Notes under the pieces: generated by a model
Databases searched by the model: none
Told to the model about the DNA's origin: nothing
Seen by the model: the letters and a program-made list of their open reading frames with translations, nothing else
Assembly: GCA_037157565.1 (NCBI GenBank)
Contig: JAZHRO010000063.1
Span: 158,026,501-158,090,500, forward strand
Source: Thalassia testudinum
Lineage: Eukaryota; Streptophyta; Magnoliopsida; Alismatales; Hydrocharitaceae
Length of the DNA: 64,000 nucleotides
Direction of reading: 5' to 3'
Translations under genes and position numbers: made by a program
Part shown: positions 54,133-64,000 of the stretch, in pieces
How the letters are laid out: every line of letters starts with the position of its first letter
Position numbering within the stretch: position 1 is the stretch's first letter

Positions 54133-56449
54133 TGTTGGGATCATAGAGCGCGTATTTGATCAGAAATGCATCGTAGTACAGTTTCGAAATACGATCAACA
54201 AAAATAATTTCTAAGATGACGAGACTTGAGTCTTGGTCATTCGTCTATGGGAGGCGTTTATGGAAATGTAGATTTGAAATCGATCTTGCTTACTCTACTT
54301 GCTTAAAATCGCATGCCAGTTTCTAATCATCAGATTAATGTTCGGCCACTTTCATTATTAACCATAATTATGTGTGCATGTGTCAGGTAGATGACAAACG
54401 TGAAAGTGTGAGTTTTAGTATGCACGATTCTAGTTATGTGGTGGCTATTTACAGAAAATGCGTTAATAGTTAGATCCTCGATATTTTCAGATACCAACAT
54501 GCTAGTTGCAACAGATAGTAATTAAGAGCAGGCAACTTTAATCACACAAAAAATATTGCAACAAGGCTCATGGTGATTTTCACACATAGATATATATATA
54601 TAGAAATATATTTTCTTTGATTCCTGATGGTGTTTGCAACATGAAGCCCGTGGAAAGCTTATAGAGGAATGCTTGGAAACACAAATCTAGCTAGCAGAAA
54701 ATGATTGCATACATGAATCTAAGGGGGATTATGCATGCATCATTGGGGGAGAATATAGAGCTACACTACTAAGCAGTAAATAAAATAGTAAAACTGTGAA
54801 GAGCTATAGCAGAACTAAGGGCATTCAGAGGTGGGCTCTGATGGCCTTTGACTTGGTTGAGAGGAGAAGGAGGGGCGGCCAATGGTGCTTAGGTCGACCC
54901 TTGGAGAGAGGTTGAGGAGGTGATCCAACATCTTGGCTTGGATATGGTGGTGGCCAAGGTGAAGTTACTCGTGAAGGTGCAGTGGAGGTGGAATGAAGCT
55001 AAGCTAAAATGGAGCCAAGAGTGAATGGTTGCAAAGTACCACCCCTTAGGTCCTTTTATAGACCTAAGAGCGACTCTCTAGAGGAGTGTGGAACTGTCTA
55101 GAGAGAGCTCCAAGTGTGGCCACCCAAGGAGAGAGAGTGGGTGGTTCTTAGATCCACCAAAACTGGATCTAAGAGAAGACTCATCCTTTGTTGCTATTTT
55201 TGGCAACCAAGGTGGTGCCACCGTTGGAAGGTATGAGAATACCCTAGGTGATGTGGGAGTGCATGAATGTGTGTGTGTGTGTGTGTGGTCATGCCCTAAG
55301 TGGTTAGGTGGGTTAGGATAGGTTCTAATGGGTTTAGGTCTAGGTTAGGATTCAAATTAGGGTTGCAAACCCTAATTCACTAAGGAAAAGTGCAATTAAA
55401 CTTAATATAAGTTTAATTAGGTGTGTGGATACTTAATTGAGAGTAAAACAACACAATTATGTTAGGTCTAGGTCAATTGGACTCTCACTGAGTCCAATTG
55501 GACAATGTGTGCTAAGATCAGGGCTCAATTGGAGTCAGTGAGTCCAATTGAATAGGCTGATGGAATTGACTATGATCCAAGTAAATTAGGTTTAGTGAGG
55601 ACCTAATTAGGTCCTTAGGAAAGCCTAGAGGTGGTGTACTAGGGTTAGGGTGCCTTAATTCAGGTTCCCAGGGGGTTAGAATTGGGTTTAGGGAGCTAGA
55701 GATCCAAGATCCAAGTTTGAATCTCAAAACAGGGTCTGGAGGGCAGTTCTAGACATCCAATAATAGTGTCAGATGTCTTATAGTGAAAAATTAGAAGTCC
55801 AGAGTTGTTGTCTAGACGTCCAATTAAATTCAAGGAAGAATTTAGGCTCTGTCTTGGGTATTCTGTAGAAATTGGATGTCTGACCAAGTGTCTAAACGTC
55901 TAATAACACTGCAGAAGTGGATTTAAGGTGTGCAGGAGTTGGCTAAAGGTTCTGGACATCCTAGAACTCAACTGAACATCCAGATAAAGGCTGAAATTGG
56001 GGTTTTGAGGTTTCCTAGGGTGAGGTGACCTGATCTAAGGGTCGCTAAGGCTTGGGGAGGCTTCTAGGCTGTCCTAGAGCTAGGATGGACCTAAGTTCTT
56101 CACAATTTATTGCTTTGTTCCTACTTAATAAAATAGCATACCTTAACTCCCTTACATTATTATCTACTGCATCTAATCTTGGTCTTTTGCTCCATCTCTA
56201 CTGCAACACCAGTTATTCTTTATTCTTCAGATCCAGCTTTAGATCCAGCTTCAGATTTAGCTTCTGATCAGCTTATTACCTGCAATAGACATAATGCACG
56301 TAATCAGTACATTATAGCATTATTTTATGCATAGCTAAAAGAAAGCAGTAAAGATGCTAGTAATGCTTATGCATGCATGAATTACCCTAACTTATGCTAA
56401 GTCCTAGCCTAATTTAGGTCAATTAAAACCTATGATTGCTGCGCAATCA
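54133..56449 (-). repeat. E6 3' LTR (2317 bp)
   Basis: Begins TGTTGGGAT and ends GCGCAATCA. Related to the E4 LTR over most of its length but with a different first 40 bp. TATA on the minus strand near 55050-55060, a TG run at 55269-55287, degraded GGACGTCC motifs at 55735-55985. Confidence 0.93.
55269..55287. repeat. (TG)n microsatellite in E6 LTR
   Basis: About 9 TG units; also present, shorter, in the E4 LTR (43435-43449) and the E6 5' LTR (near 63940). Confidence 0.9.
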
Positions 56450-56483
56450 TACCCCCATGCCTAAATCTTGCTAGTCCCTAGCA
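56450..56483 (-). promoter_or_regulatory. E6 terminal polypurine tract
   Basis: Minus strand: GGGACTAGCAAGAT then TTAGGCATGGGGGTA directly before the LTR. Confidence 0.87.
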
Positions 56484-57279
56484 AATGCGAGACTAAATTA
56501 TTCACAGAATGGTCCCTGAGGGATTGATTATTTTATCAAGTGTATGCCTAGATATTTTTCTCCTTTTTGTTTTCATTCTATGTTCTAGAAATCCAGACAG
56601 ATGTGAAAGTGCAGCTTCGTAGCTTTTCCAACAGATTTGAGTGAAAGACCTGATTCACCTCTAAAGCCTGTACTTGGCCCCTAGTAAAATTCTATCGAGA
56701 TAGGCAGACTTCTTCCCTCGGGGTATTCAAGATATTCTATGAATTCCACCCTAGCTTTAAGCTTGGGTAGAGGATGTCTGAGGGATGTGGGTGTTTATTT
56801 GGTGGCTCACTCTCAGTTGGTGCCACATAGAGATTAGTACTTCAAAATCTAGATTCCTGGATTATCAAGTAACTCAACTCAGCAAAAGACGAGAAAAACT
56901 ATGCTCTTTTCTAGTTCCTTTGTATTCATTCTCTCTTACTCTCTCTATTTGTTTTTTTTAGAGCTCACAATCTCACCAGATTCTCACATATGATCCATAT
57001 TTCGTGGTCTCACTTGGCATTAACACTTTAGTTGAGTTCTCATAACCTTAACATGAAGTCAAAATTCCTCAGCCAGTATTCGGGCAGTCAGAAACATAGA
57101 AAGAATAGGTTAAGGCCATATTTGGTGGGTCTTAAATTTATTTGGTGGTATTGCCTCAATGCAATTGAAATAAACACTAAATATTCACAAACTCTTTTCC
57201 TGCTCTTTTCTTCTCTTTTTTTTTTCTTTTTCTCATTTTCTGATTTTTTCATTCTTTTTTTTTTCATATATAATTTTTT
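56484..57279 (-). other. E6 3' noncoding region, left of the LINE
   Basis: Colinear with E4 37164-37940, including TATTTGGTGG copies. No gene. The LINE is inserted in a T-rich stretch. Confidence 0.7.
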
Positions 57280-57282
57280 TGA

Positions 57283-58270
57283 CTCAAGGCTCTTAAAGAA
57301 TTTAATGAGGCCCTTTTGATTAAATAGGCGATCAAGATTTTTGAGGGCAAGGAAGAACTATGGATAGAACTTATTAAAGACTATTATGGTGGCTCAAACA
57401 GTATGCTGAAGAGGTTATTTCCAACCAAACCATCCTCTTTTTGGAGATCGGTCATCCTATCTATTAAAAGTAACTGGCAGTTGATGCAGCCCAAGCTTGG
57501 AGATGGCCATGATTTTAGTTTATGGAATGAACATTGGTCACCATTGGGTATTCTAAAAGATTCCTATCCAAGAGCATATTCAGTTGCTATAGATAAAGAT
57601 GCCCCTGTCAGTAGCTTATGGTCAGAATCTGGTGACTGTTGGAGGCTTGATGGGCCTGAAATTAGCAGAGATGGTACCCGACAGTGGGAGGAAAGGCAAA
57701 GCCTAATCTCTAATTTGCAGCAGTTCTATCCAAGGCAGGGCGTGGAAGACACATACAGCTGGAATGGGAGATACACAGCCCAGCAGGCATATGAAAGAAT
57801 CATCAGATCTAACAGGAATATGGAAAGAGACCTGGTTGACAAAAAGATATGGCTATTGAAGATCCCACTAAAAGTGCAAATTTTTTTATGGTTGTGCAGG
57901 AGGAAAGGCCTGATCACGGGAGATTTTAGACACAAAAGAATGGGGACAACATTAAATGATTGTTAACTATGCGAGTTGCACACTGACAATTTATCCCATA
58001 TATTTTCCTCATGTCTAGTCACTGATATGATATAGACAAAAATATTCTAGGAACCTCTACCTACATGGGAGTCTCTATGGCAGAGGTTTGCAACACCTGG
58101 AAGGCCATATATGTGTATGGCTGTAACCCTGTGGTGTGTTTAGAGGGCGAGAAATGAGAAGTTATTTCAGGAGAGACCAGTTTATTGTGAGCAAATTGTA
58201 AATGAGTGCTGGTCCCTCATATATAGATGGGGATCCAATGTGTAGTTCTCCATTATTTTTTTTAGTATGA
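57283..58270 (+). pseudogene. LINE ORF2 C-terminus with zinc-binding RT domain (zf-RVT)
   Basis: C-terminal end of a plant L1-type ORF2 protein. Visible in one frame: KEFNEALLIK, a TAG near 57325 where plant LINEs have Trp, EELWIELIKDYYGG, FWRSVILSIKSNW near 57439, the zf-RVT core with WLLKIPLKVQIFLWLCRRKGL near 57847, then the Cys/His cluster broken by TAA at 57964 (C before the stop, LCELHTDNLSHIFSSC after it). The open stretch 57403-57966 is 187 codons. The endonuclease and RT catalytic core are absent through 5' truncation. Several further stops follow. It is a dead copy. Confidence 0.88.
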
Positions 58271-58290
58271 AATAAAATGCCCTCCGGATT

Positions 58291-58309
58291 GCTATCGTAT
58301 CACGATAGC
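58291..58309 (+). other. 3'-terminal hairpin of the LINE
   Basis: GCTATCGT, loop ATC, ACGATAGC: an 8-bp perfect stem ending 15 bp before the poly-A tail. Some plant L1 lineages keep a 3' stem-loop used as a recognition site by their RT; by position this could be one. Confidence 0.75.
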
Positions 58310-58337
58310 TTTCCTCGCAGTTTCAAAAAAAAAAAAA

Positions 58338-59509
58338 ATTCTAACTGAACACAATCTAGCAACACATTCATGAATTTTATTGAAGAGGCATTATTAGGGA
58401 TTGGTGGTACTCAAGAGACATTGGGTGGCTTATTTGGTGGAAGTGCCTACCCACGGCACCGAGAGAGATGGGTAGGATGGTGTATTTCTGACCTTGACAT
58501 CAATACCCTCCTTCAGCTAAGGATTTGTGAAGCATGGTCGTAACCGTCCATCTTATCCCTAGTTTTATGAAAACCCGCTCTCCGCATAATTGCCTTATTT
58601 GGTGGCTCTCAAAATTTCGCACAAAAATGGATATGCAGGAACCGAGAGTGAAACTATGCCTAATCTCTGAGTATCGTCACCTAATTATCTAGGATTCCAG
58701 ATTCCTTGGACTAATCTTAGAGCGCCAGTACTCTCTATTCTCTTCTCACACTATTTGGTGAATTTTTGGAAGAAAATCTGCCTAGCTCCCAAAACACTAT
58801 CCAAGGGTTCAGGAAAAGAAGCACTGCTTCTCGATAAACTAAAGATGTTTATCAGCTTTCATCGTGAATCCATTGCAAATTCTACATGTGTGAAAAATTA
58901 TATCGGATTCCAGATTATAGAAATCAGCTAAAGGATAAAATCCCTAATGCATTCTCTTAACAAGATAATCTTATTCATGGATGCACTATGTATATATGCT
59001 ATAAACAAGTAACCTCTTGTATTCATACTTCATGAAATTTCCCTTTCGGGTTACATTCAGCTTGACCCTAAATTTAGAATAAAAGGGTGAGCGGGTGAGT
59101 CAGAAGTAGCTGTTGCGGATGATTATTAACTCCAATGCAAGCATTAGAGCTGGAGTTGGTTGTTCTTATATTTAGGATCCTAAAGTATGTTTGACATGCA
59201 GCCCTGGGGTTTTCCTAAATGTTGGCATAAAAATTTTCAGTTTTGTCATATCTTCCCCCCCCCATGCCTAAGTTCTTGCATGTCCTCATGCATGAATATA
59301 AAAGAAAATAAATACAACAGGGAGTAAATGGGTAGAAATCACCTAGAATTGCTCCTGTATTTTAACGTTCAGCATCGGCCAACCTGACAGTATGCGAAAA
59401 GAAAATATGCTAAAAGAAAAAAAAATTGCTATGTATAAAGCGAGTATGTATAAGGTGATGGATGAATGTGGGTAGATGTTGAGTTTAACGCTTCCAGCTA
59501 GGCGAAAAC
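58338..59509 (-). other. E6 3' noncoding region, right of the LINE
   Basis: Colinear with E4 37960-39109. Holds the internal PPT-like box (59254-59290) and the post-stop motif (59480-59503). No gene. Confidence 0.7.
59254..59290 (-). promoter_or_regulatory. E6 internal PPT-like box
   Basis: Minus strand: GAGGACATGCAAGAA then CTTAGGCATGGGGGGGGG, about 220 bp after the ORF stop. Confidence 0.65.
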
Positions 59510-61148
59510 TCAATCAGATGTATTAGTTCTTACATAAGAGCTGGTCAAGATTAAGAGAAAGATGTGCTCGTATGCTCTCAGAATCAGTGGTCCAGAGATG
59601 CGACCCAGCTGATTGTGCACCCCTACTCCAAAAATTCTAGCTATAAGAAGGTGTGGAGTAGTGGTGGAGAATAGAGGATAATTAGATGGGGGATCATGAT
59701 GTTGATTCAGCTGATTTATCATGTCCCACAATTCAACAGGAAGTTGCTGAGGGAGTATATCAAAATTTATCTTAGAACCAGAATCTGAGTCATAGGGATC
59801 CTCATAATGATAATTGACATCAAAGATCATGCCCTCTCCAGGCTCTGGATCATATGGGGTATCCGTGAAAGTAGAAAATCTATGGGGAGGTCACTGAAAT
59901 CCTCGTCAGAAATTACTTCATTCTCATCAATACTCATCTCTCATTCATCGGAAGCTAACTCTTCCAGATCTGAGTTGAACCATCCATTAGATTGACTAGG
60001 ATTGTAGGTGTGTCCCCAGCTCATTCTACTCAAAGCTTCACCCTCATATGCATTAGGTTCCTCAGCAATTCCTGCTTCAGGTAGCATATCCATTTCTTCG
60101 ATCAAAACATCCATAGTTACTTTTGGTCTTCGGATGTCAGGATCAGGGATAGAAAGTGCCATCTCAGAATCTCTAACATCTGAATTAGGTATGTAGGTGA
60201 AAGAAGAGTGTAGATAAGAAGATGTTGGCTCTAGCATGGGTTCACCTATAATGGGAAGTGGCCTAGATTGATCAGTAGTATCACATGTAATGTTTTCCTT
60301 AAGATTCATATCCTCAAGTGGATCTACTTCCCTTATCACGGTTGGGTTATCTAACCCAAGAGGCATCTCCCAGGATTCAAGATAATTCGATCAGTCTTGG
60401 AGATATCAATCCTTTCCTCAATTTCTTGAATGGAGTTCTCAGATGAACCCATTCGGAACATTTCCTGCTCCTGTCTCATATCCAAGCTAGATTCTTCTTC
60501 CCCTGAATTATCTTCCGGCATCTACTCTTGGGAATCTCCTGTGTGTCCACCCGATGTAGTTGTTTCAGATTCTTCAAGGTCTTCAAGGCTATTTTCCACT
60601 TGATATCTCAAAAGCAGTAGTTCTTGAGTTTCCCGATTTTGTCCAATTAGCCTTGTTGTCCCTGTTGTTCCCTGAAGGAGCTCCATCATAGCTTGTTGAT
60701 ATGGAATCCAGCTTTGTCTTTGGTTCGGCTCAATGATAGCTTGGATTTCGTGTAGATAGGATGCAGCCTTCTCCTTAGCGCTAGCTATAGCTCTCTGTAT
60801 TTTGTAATGAGGTCACATATGCACTGGTAGTTCTTTGAGGGTTCCATGGGGTGAATTAGGTCTACCCATATTCCATGGGTGAGAAGCAGGAGTATGAAAT
60901 CCATATCCTGGGTTATAAGATGCGGTCCTTTGAGGAGTCGAATAGTATGGATCATAATGTCCAGGGTTAGGATATAGGTTAACCATTTCGATAACCTGAG
61001 GAGAAAGATCAGGTGAAGCGAAAAGTCATCTTCGCCACCATGGGTTCTGATCCCAAGGTTGAGCTGATTCAATGACCTAGGCTCTCTGATAAGCTTATGG
61101 GTTTGGCTCTTCTGGATCCTGATTAGGTCCAGATCCAGGGTTAGCCAT
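59510..61148 (-). pseudogene. E6 unknown ORF, homologue of the E4 ORF
   Basis: Minus strand from ATG 61148 (MANPGSGPNQDPEEPNP) to the stop at 59510. Same order of regions as in E4: Pro-rich start with NPGHYDPY, helical middle (KEKAASYLHEIQAII, RETQELLLLRYQVENSLEDL), acidic region (MDMLPEAGIAEEPNAYEG), and the C-terminus FDVNYHYEDPYDSDS, ELWDMINQLNQHHDPP, GVGVHNQLGRISGPLI. Clean stretches are 60366-59941 and 59830-59510. Two frame changes and several stops separate the parts. It is not related to gag or pol as far as I can see. Agreement with E4 at the protein level in both conserved blocks shows that this was once a real coding region. Confidence 0.7.
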
Positions 61149-62792
61149 TGCAGCTAAGTAGATAGAAGAAGAGGGTGGGAGAGAAGATGGTCTTGGCGAG
61201 GTGACTTGCCTCCTTGGGAGCAGCTCCCAAGGTCCAACTAGTCGAGGTCTGAGTGACCTTCCTTGCATACACCACCCAACCCCTGGGTTGGTACAGCCAA
61301 GCTAAACAAGGCTAAGGCCCTATCAATCAGATGGTCCTTATGATCTGATGACCAGATTTTTCATTTTAAGTTCAAATTCTTGAAGAAAAATTCGTCGTAC
61401 AACCGACTGAAAGTGATTCCCACCTCTCAAGCTAACCCAGCTAGTCTAGTTACAAGGGGACTAAGGGGAAGGTTCTTCCTTTGGCTCATGCCTCCAGTTC
61501 CATTACCCCTCAGCTACGATCGTTTGACACTGCCCCACAGACTTAGTCACTAGGTTCAGCAAGAGAGGTTAAAGCACCCAGTAGTACGATAACAAATTCG
61601 TGTTTGCTTATGTGTTTTAAACTTAATTTGAGCCCGTTTTTCTTCAGTTGGGGCTTTATGGTGAGTGGCCCACAAGGTGACCAAGCTCATCAGCTAAACA
61701 CTAGACTTGACTAAGTCTAGGTTAGCCCAAATGTGGTCTCTACAATGTAACCCTAAAGGTATAACCTAGGGTTCATGCAATCCTAGGGTTTTCTTCTTTG
61801 CAATTTCAGTAGACCAATGAAACACAAATAATTCTCTGGAAAAAAGTTTGAATCCAAATAAACTAAAATTTTGTAAGTAGATTCCTTTTTCAATTATCTT
61901 TTCATAAAATATATTTTTGTGATTTTTACTATCTCAATAAAATTTCTACGGACTTTTGAATGTCAGGGGGTCAGAACAAGAATTGTGACCCCTAGTCAAT
62001 TTTTCAAATTGAAATAGTATCTGATGACCTTCAAAAATTCAGGAAAAATAGGGAAATTAAAGCCAATGATATCAACTTTCAAACCCCACCATTTTTAGTC
62101 AAAATAGATTCTCAGATTGCTCAAAATTGCTTTTTGAATTTTGAAAATTTTCAAATCTTGGTCAGTCTAATCCCCTTGCACTTCGTGAATTTTTAAAAAT
62201 TTTGTACTTGAAATTTTTTAAATGAACGGTTGAGTTTGAAAGGTGGTTTAAAAATGAAAGTCCAGCCCAAATTTCAGAATTTTTCGCTCATTAATTTTTC
62301 AGTTGATTTTTTAAATTTGAATTTGAAGCTTGGTCGAAAATCAAAGGGTGGTGGGGAAGCTTTTGAAAAGGTGTTTGAAGTTGAAATTCAAACTTTCCAC
62401 CAAAATCATTTTTTTTTTAATTTTGAAAGAAAATATTTTTTGAAAGAAAAGCTTTTTTTCAAAAAAAAAAATTCTTTTCTTTTTTTTTCTGTCAAGTGAA
62501 CTAACTTAAGATTCAAATGGAGACCTAATCTAACAACTTAGATTTTTTTTATTTTTTATTTCATGAAAATAAATAGGCTTTTTTTTTTCAAATGAAATTA
62601 CTAGAAGGAAATCTAACCTAGGGTTCAAAGAAAGGGAAATCCTAATATAAGAGGAGATGTGCACCTGATGATTTTTCTGTGCCCGATGTGTGCGCAAATC
62701 AAGTTTTTCCTACTTTCCTGCACATCCAAAGACAAGCAGAGGAAGATTTATCAGTAATAGTTCTAGAGATCAAAATAAAAAATGACGTTGCC
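61149..62792 (-). other. E6 leader
   Basis: Colinear with the E4 leader: a weaker GGAAGG box near 61250-61265, the shared block 61451-61540 (plus strand GGAAGGTTCTTCCTTTGGC), and T/A runs near 62405-62480. No gene. Confidence 0.65.
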
Positions 62793-62810
62793 TCCCCAGC
62801 AATGGTGCCA
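62793..62810 (-). promoter_or_regulatory. E6 primer binding site, tRNA-Asp
   Basis: Plus strand TCCCCAGCAATGGTGCCA, 15 of 18 to the tRNA-Asp 3' end, all differences C to T or G to A. Two bp from the LTR. Confidence 0.9.
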
Positions 62811-62812
62811 TT

Positions 62813-64000
62813 TGTTGGGATTGTAGAGTGCGTATTTGATCATAAATGCGTCGTAGTACAGTTGCGAAATACGATAAAAAAAATATCTTCTAAGATAACG
62901 AAACTTGAGTTCTGGTCGATCGTCTCTGGGAGGCGTTTATGGAAATGCAGATTTGAAATCGATCTTGCTCACTCTACTTGCTTAAAATCGCATGCTGGTT
63001 TCTAATCGTCGGATCAATGTTCGGCCACTTTCATTACTAATCCTAATTATGTGCGCATGTGTCAGGTAGATGACAAACGTGAAAGTGTGAGTTTCAGTAT
63101 GCATGATTCTAGTTATGTGGTGGCTGTTTACGGAAAATGCACTAATAGTTAGATCCTCGATATTTTCAAGTACCGACATGCTAGTTGCAACAAATAGTAA
63201 TTAAGAACAGGCAACTTTAATCACACAAAAAAATATTGCAACAAGGCTCACGGTGATTTTCACACATAGATATATATATAGAAAAATATTTTCTTTGATT
63301 CCTGATGGTGTTTGCAACATGAAGCTCATGGAAAGTTTATAGAGGAATGCTTGGAAACACAAATCTGGCTAGTAGAAAATGATTACATACATGAATCTAA
63401 GGGGGGATTATGCATGCATCATTGGGGGAGAATATAGAGCTACACTACTAAGCAGTAAATAAAGTAGTAAAACTATGAAGAGCTATAGCAGAACTAAGGG
63501 CATTCAGAGGTGGGCTCCGATGGCCTTTGACTTTGTTGAGAGGAGGAGGGGTGGCTAATGGTGCTTAGGCTGGCCCTTGGAGAGAGGTTGAGGAGGTGAT
63601 CCAACATCTTGGCGTGGAGATGGTGGTGGCCATGGTGAAGCTACTCATGAAGGTGGAGTGGAGGTGGAATGAAGCTAAGCTAAAATGGAGCCAAGAGTGA
63701 ATGGTTGCAAAGTGCCACCCCTTAGAAAGACCTAAGGGAGACTCTCCAGAGGAGTGCAGAACTCTCTAGAGAGAGCTCCAAGTGTGGCCATCCAAGGAGA
63801 GAGAGAGGGTGGTTCGTAGATCCACCAAAAGTGGATCTACGAGAAGAGTCATCCTTGGTTGCTATTTTTGGCAACCAAGATGGCGCCACCTTTAGAAGGT
63901 CCTAGAATACTCAAGGTGGTGTGGGAGTGCATGAATGGGTGTGTGTGTGTGTGGTCGTGTCCTAAGTGGTTAGGTGGGTTAGGATCGGTTCTAATGGGTT
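62813..64000 (-). repeat. E6 5' LTR, PBS-proximal 1188 bp
   Basis: Begins TGTTGGGAT and matches 54133 onward; runs off the window. Compared with the 3' LTR it lacks about 8 bp that include the TATA box (near 63725). Confidence 0.92.

Larger units (their letters stand above)
57280..58337 (+). mobile_element. 5'-truncated L1-type LINE, 3' end only
   Basis: About 1.06 kb of non-E6 sequence breaking the colinearity of E6 with E4, on the opposite strand to E6, ending in a hairpin (58291-58309) and A13 (58325-58337). It keeps only the end of the RT ORF. I could not define a target duplication because the surroundings are T/A-rich. Confidence 0.85.
54133..64000 (-). mobile_element. E6, non-autonomous LTR retrotransposon of the E4 family, cut by the window end
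   Basis: Reverse element: 3' LTR 54133-56449, PPT 56450-56483, internal region to 62792, PBS 62793-62810, 5' LTR from 62813 to past 64000. The internal region matches E4 in order and sequence (5.3 kb once the LINE is removed). No gag or pol. It is inserted in L5; the predicted duplication is ACCAT (54128-54132), whose partner lies outside the window. Confidence 0.92.

Noticed and set aside
57403..57966. 187-codon ORF as a host gene
   Set aside because: Its zf-RVT and LINE C-terminal motifs, in-frame stops, poly-A tail and interruption of E6 show a LINE 3' end.

Overview
This window looks like nuclear DNA of a flowering plant, from a gene-free, repeat-dense (probably heterochromatic) region. 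I found no host gene. Almost every base belongs to LTR retrotransposons of Ty3/gypsy type, Athila/Tat-like, plus one L1-type LINE fragment. The evidence is gag-pol homology, primer binding sites complementary to the 3' end of plant tRNA-Asp, and terminal polypurine tracts (PPTs) of the form TAGGCATGGGGGTA placed directly before LTRs. The species cannot be named from the sequence.

Layout (my labels). E1 (forward, 1-7512 and 21073 to about 23676) is an old gag-pol element whose 5' LTR lies left of the window. E2 (forward, 7513-21072) is a complete 13.6 kb element inserted in the 3' noncoding part of E1, with two LTRs of about 2.69 kb, target duplication TATGT, and a gag-pol frame broken only by stop codons. 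L1 (about 23677-24666, reverse) is an LTR remnant. E3 (forward, about 24667-27136, resuming 44607-46046) is a broken element that keeps a partial LTR, PBS and gag. E4 (reverse, 27137-44606) sits inside E3 gag with target duplication CTCCT. E5 (reverse, 28976-36769) sits inside the 3' LTR of E4 with duplication YTGTC. L2 (forward LTR, 46047 to about 46990), L3 (reverse LTR with PBS, 47152-49792), L4 (reverse, E2-like solo LTR, 49908-52336) and L5 (forward partial LTR of the L3 family, 52697-54132) follow. E6 (reverse, 54133 to beyond the window end) interrupts L5, is of the same family as E4, and carries a LINE 3' end (about 57280-58337).

How the parts fit together. E1 and E2 encode the normal Gag-PR-RT-RNaseH-IN set. 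E4, E5 and E6 show no gag or pol. They carry a different long sense-strand open frame (about 540 codons in E4) of a protein I do not recognise, while keeping the same non-coding skeleton as the gag-pol elements: tRNA-Asp PBS, in E4 and E6 a leader box around GGAAGG, a post-stop motif around GTTAAACTCAG, a second internal PPT-like box roughly 220 bp past the stop codon, and the terminal PPT. This suggests non-autonomous elements mobilised in trans by E1/E2-like partners, with the coding region replaced and the cis-acting signals conserved.

The LTRs also carry conserved regulatory structure: a 22-bp palindrome centred on a CACGTG G-box, tRNA-like A/B-box segments, arrays of GGACGTCC-type palindromes, and TATA boxes in the sense of each element. 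Relative ages from sampled LTR pairs: E2 is youngest (7 differences in the first 300 bp or so), while E4 and E5 LTR pairs differ by roughly 10 percent in the stretches I compared by eye.
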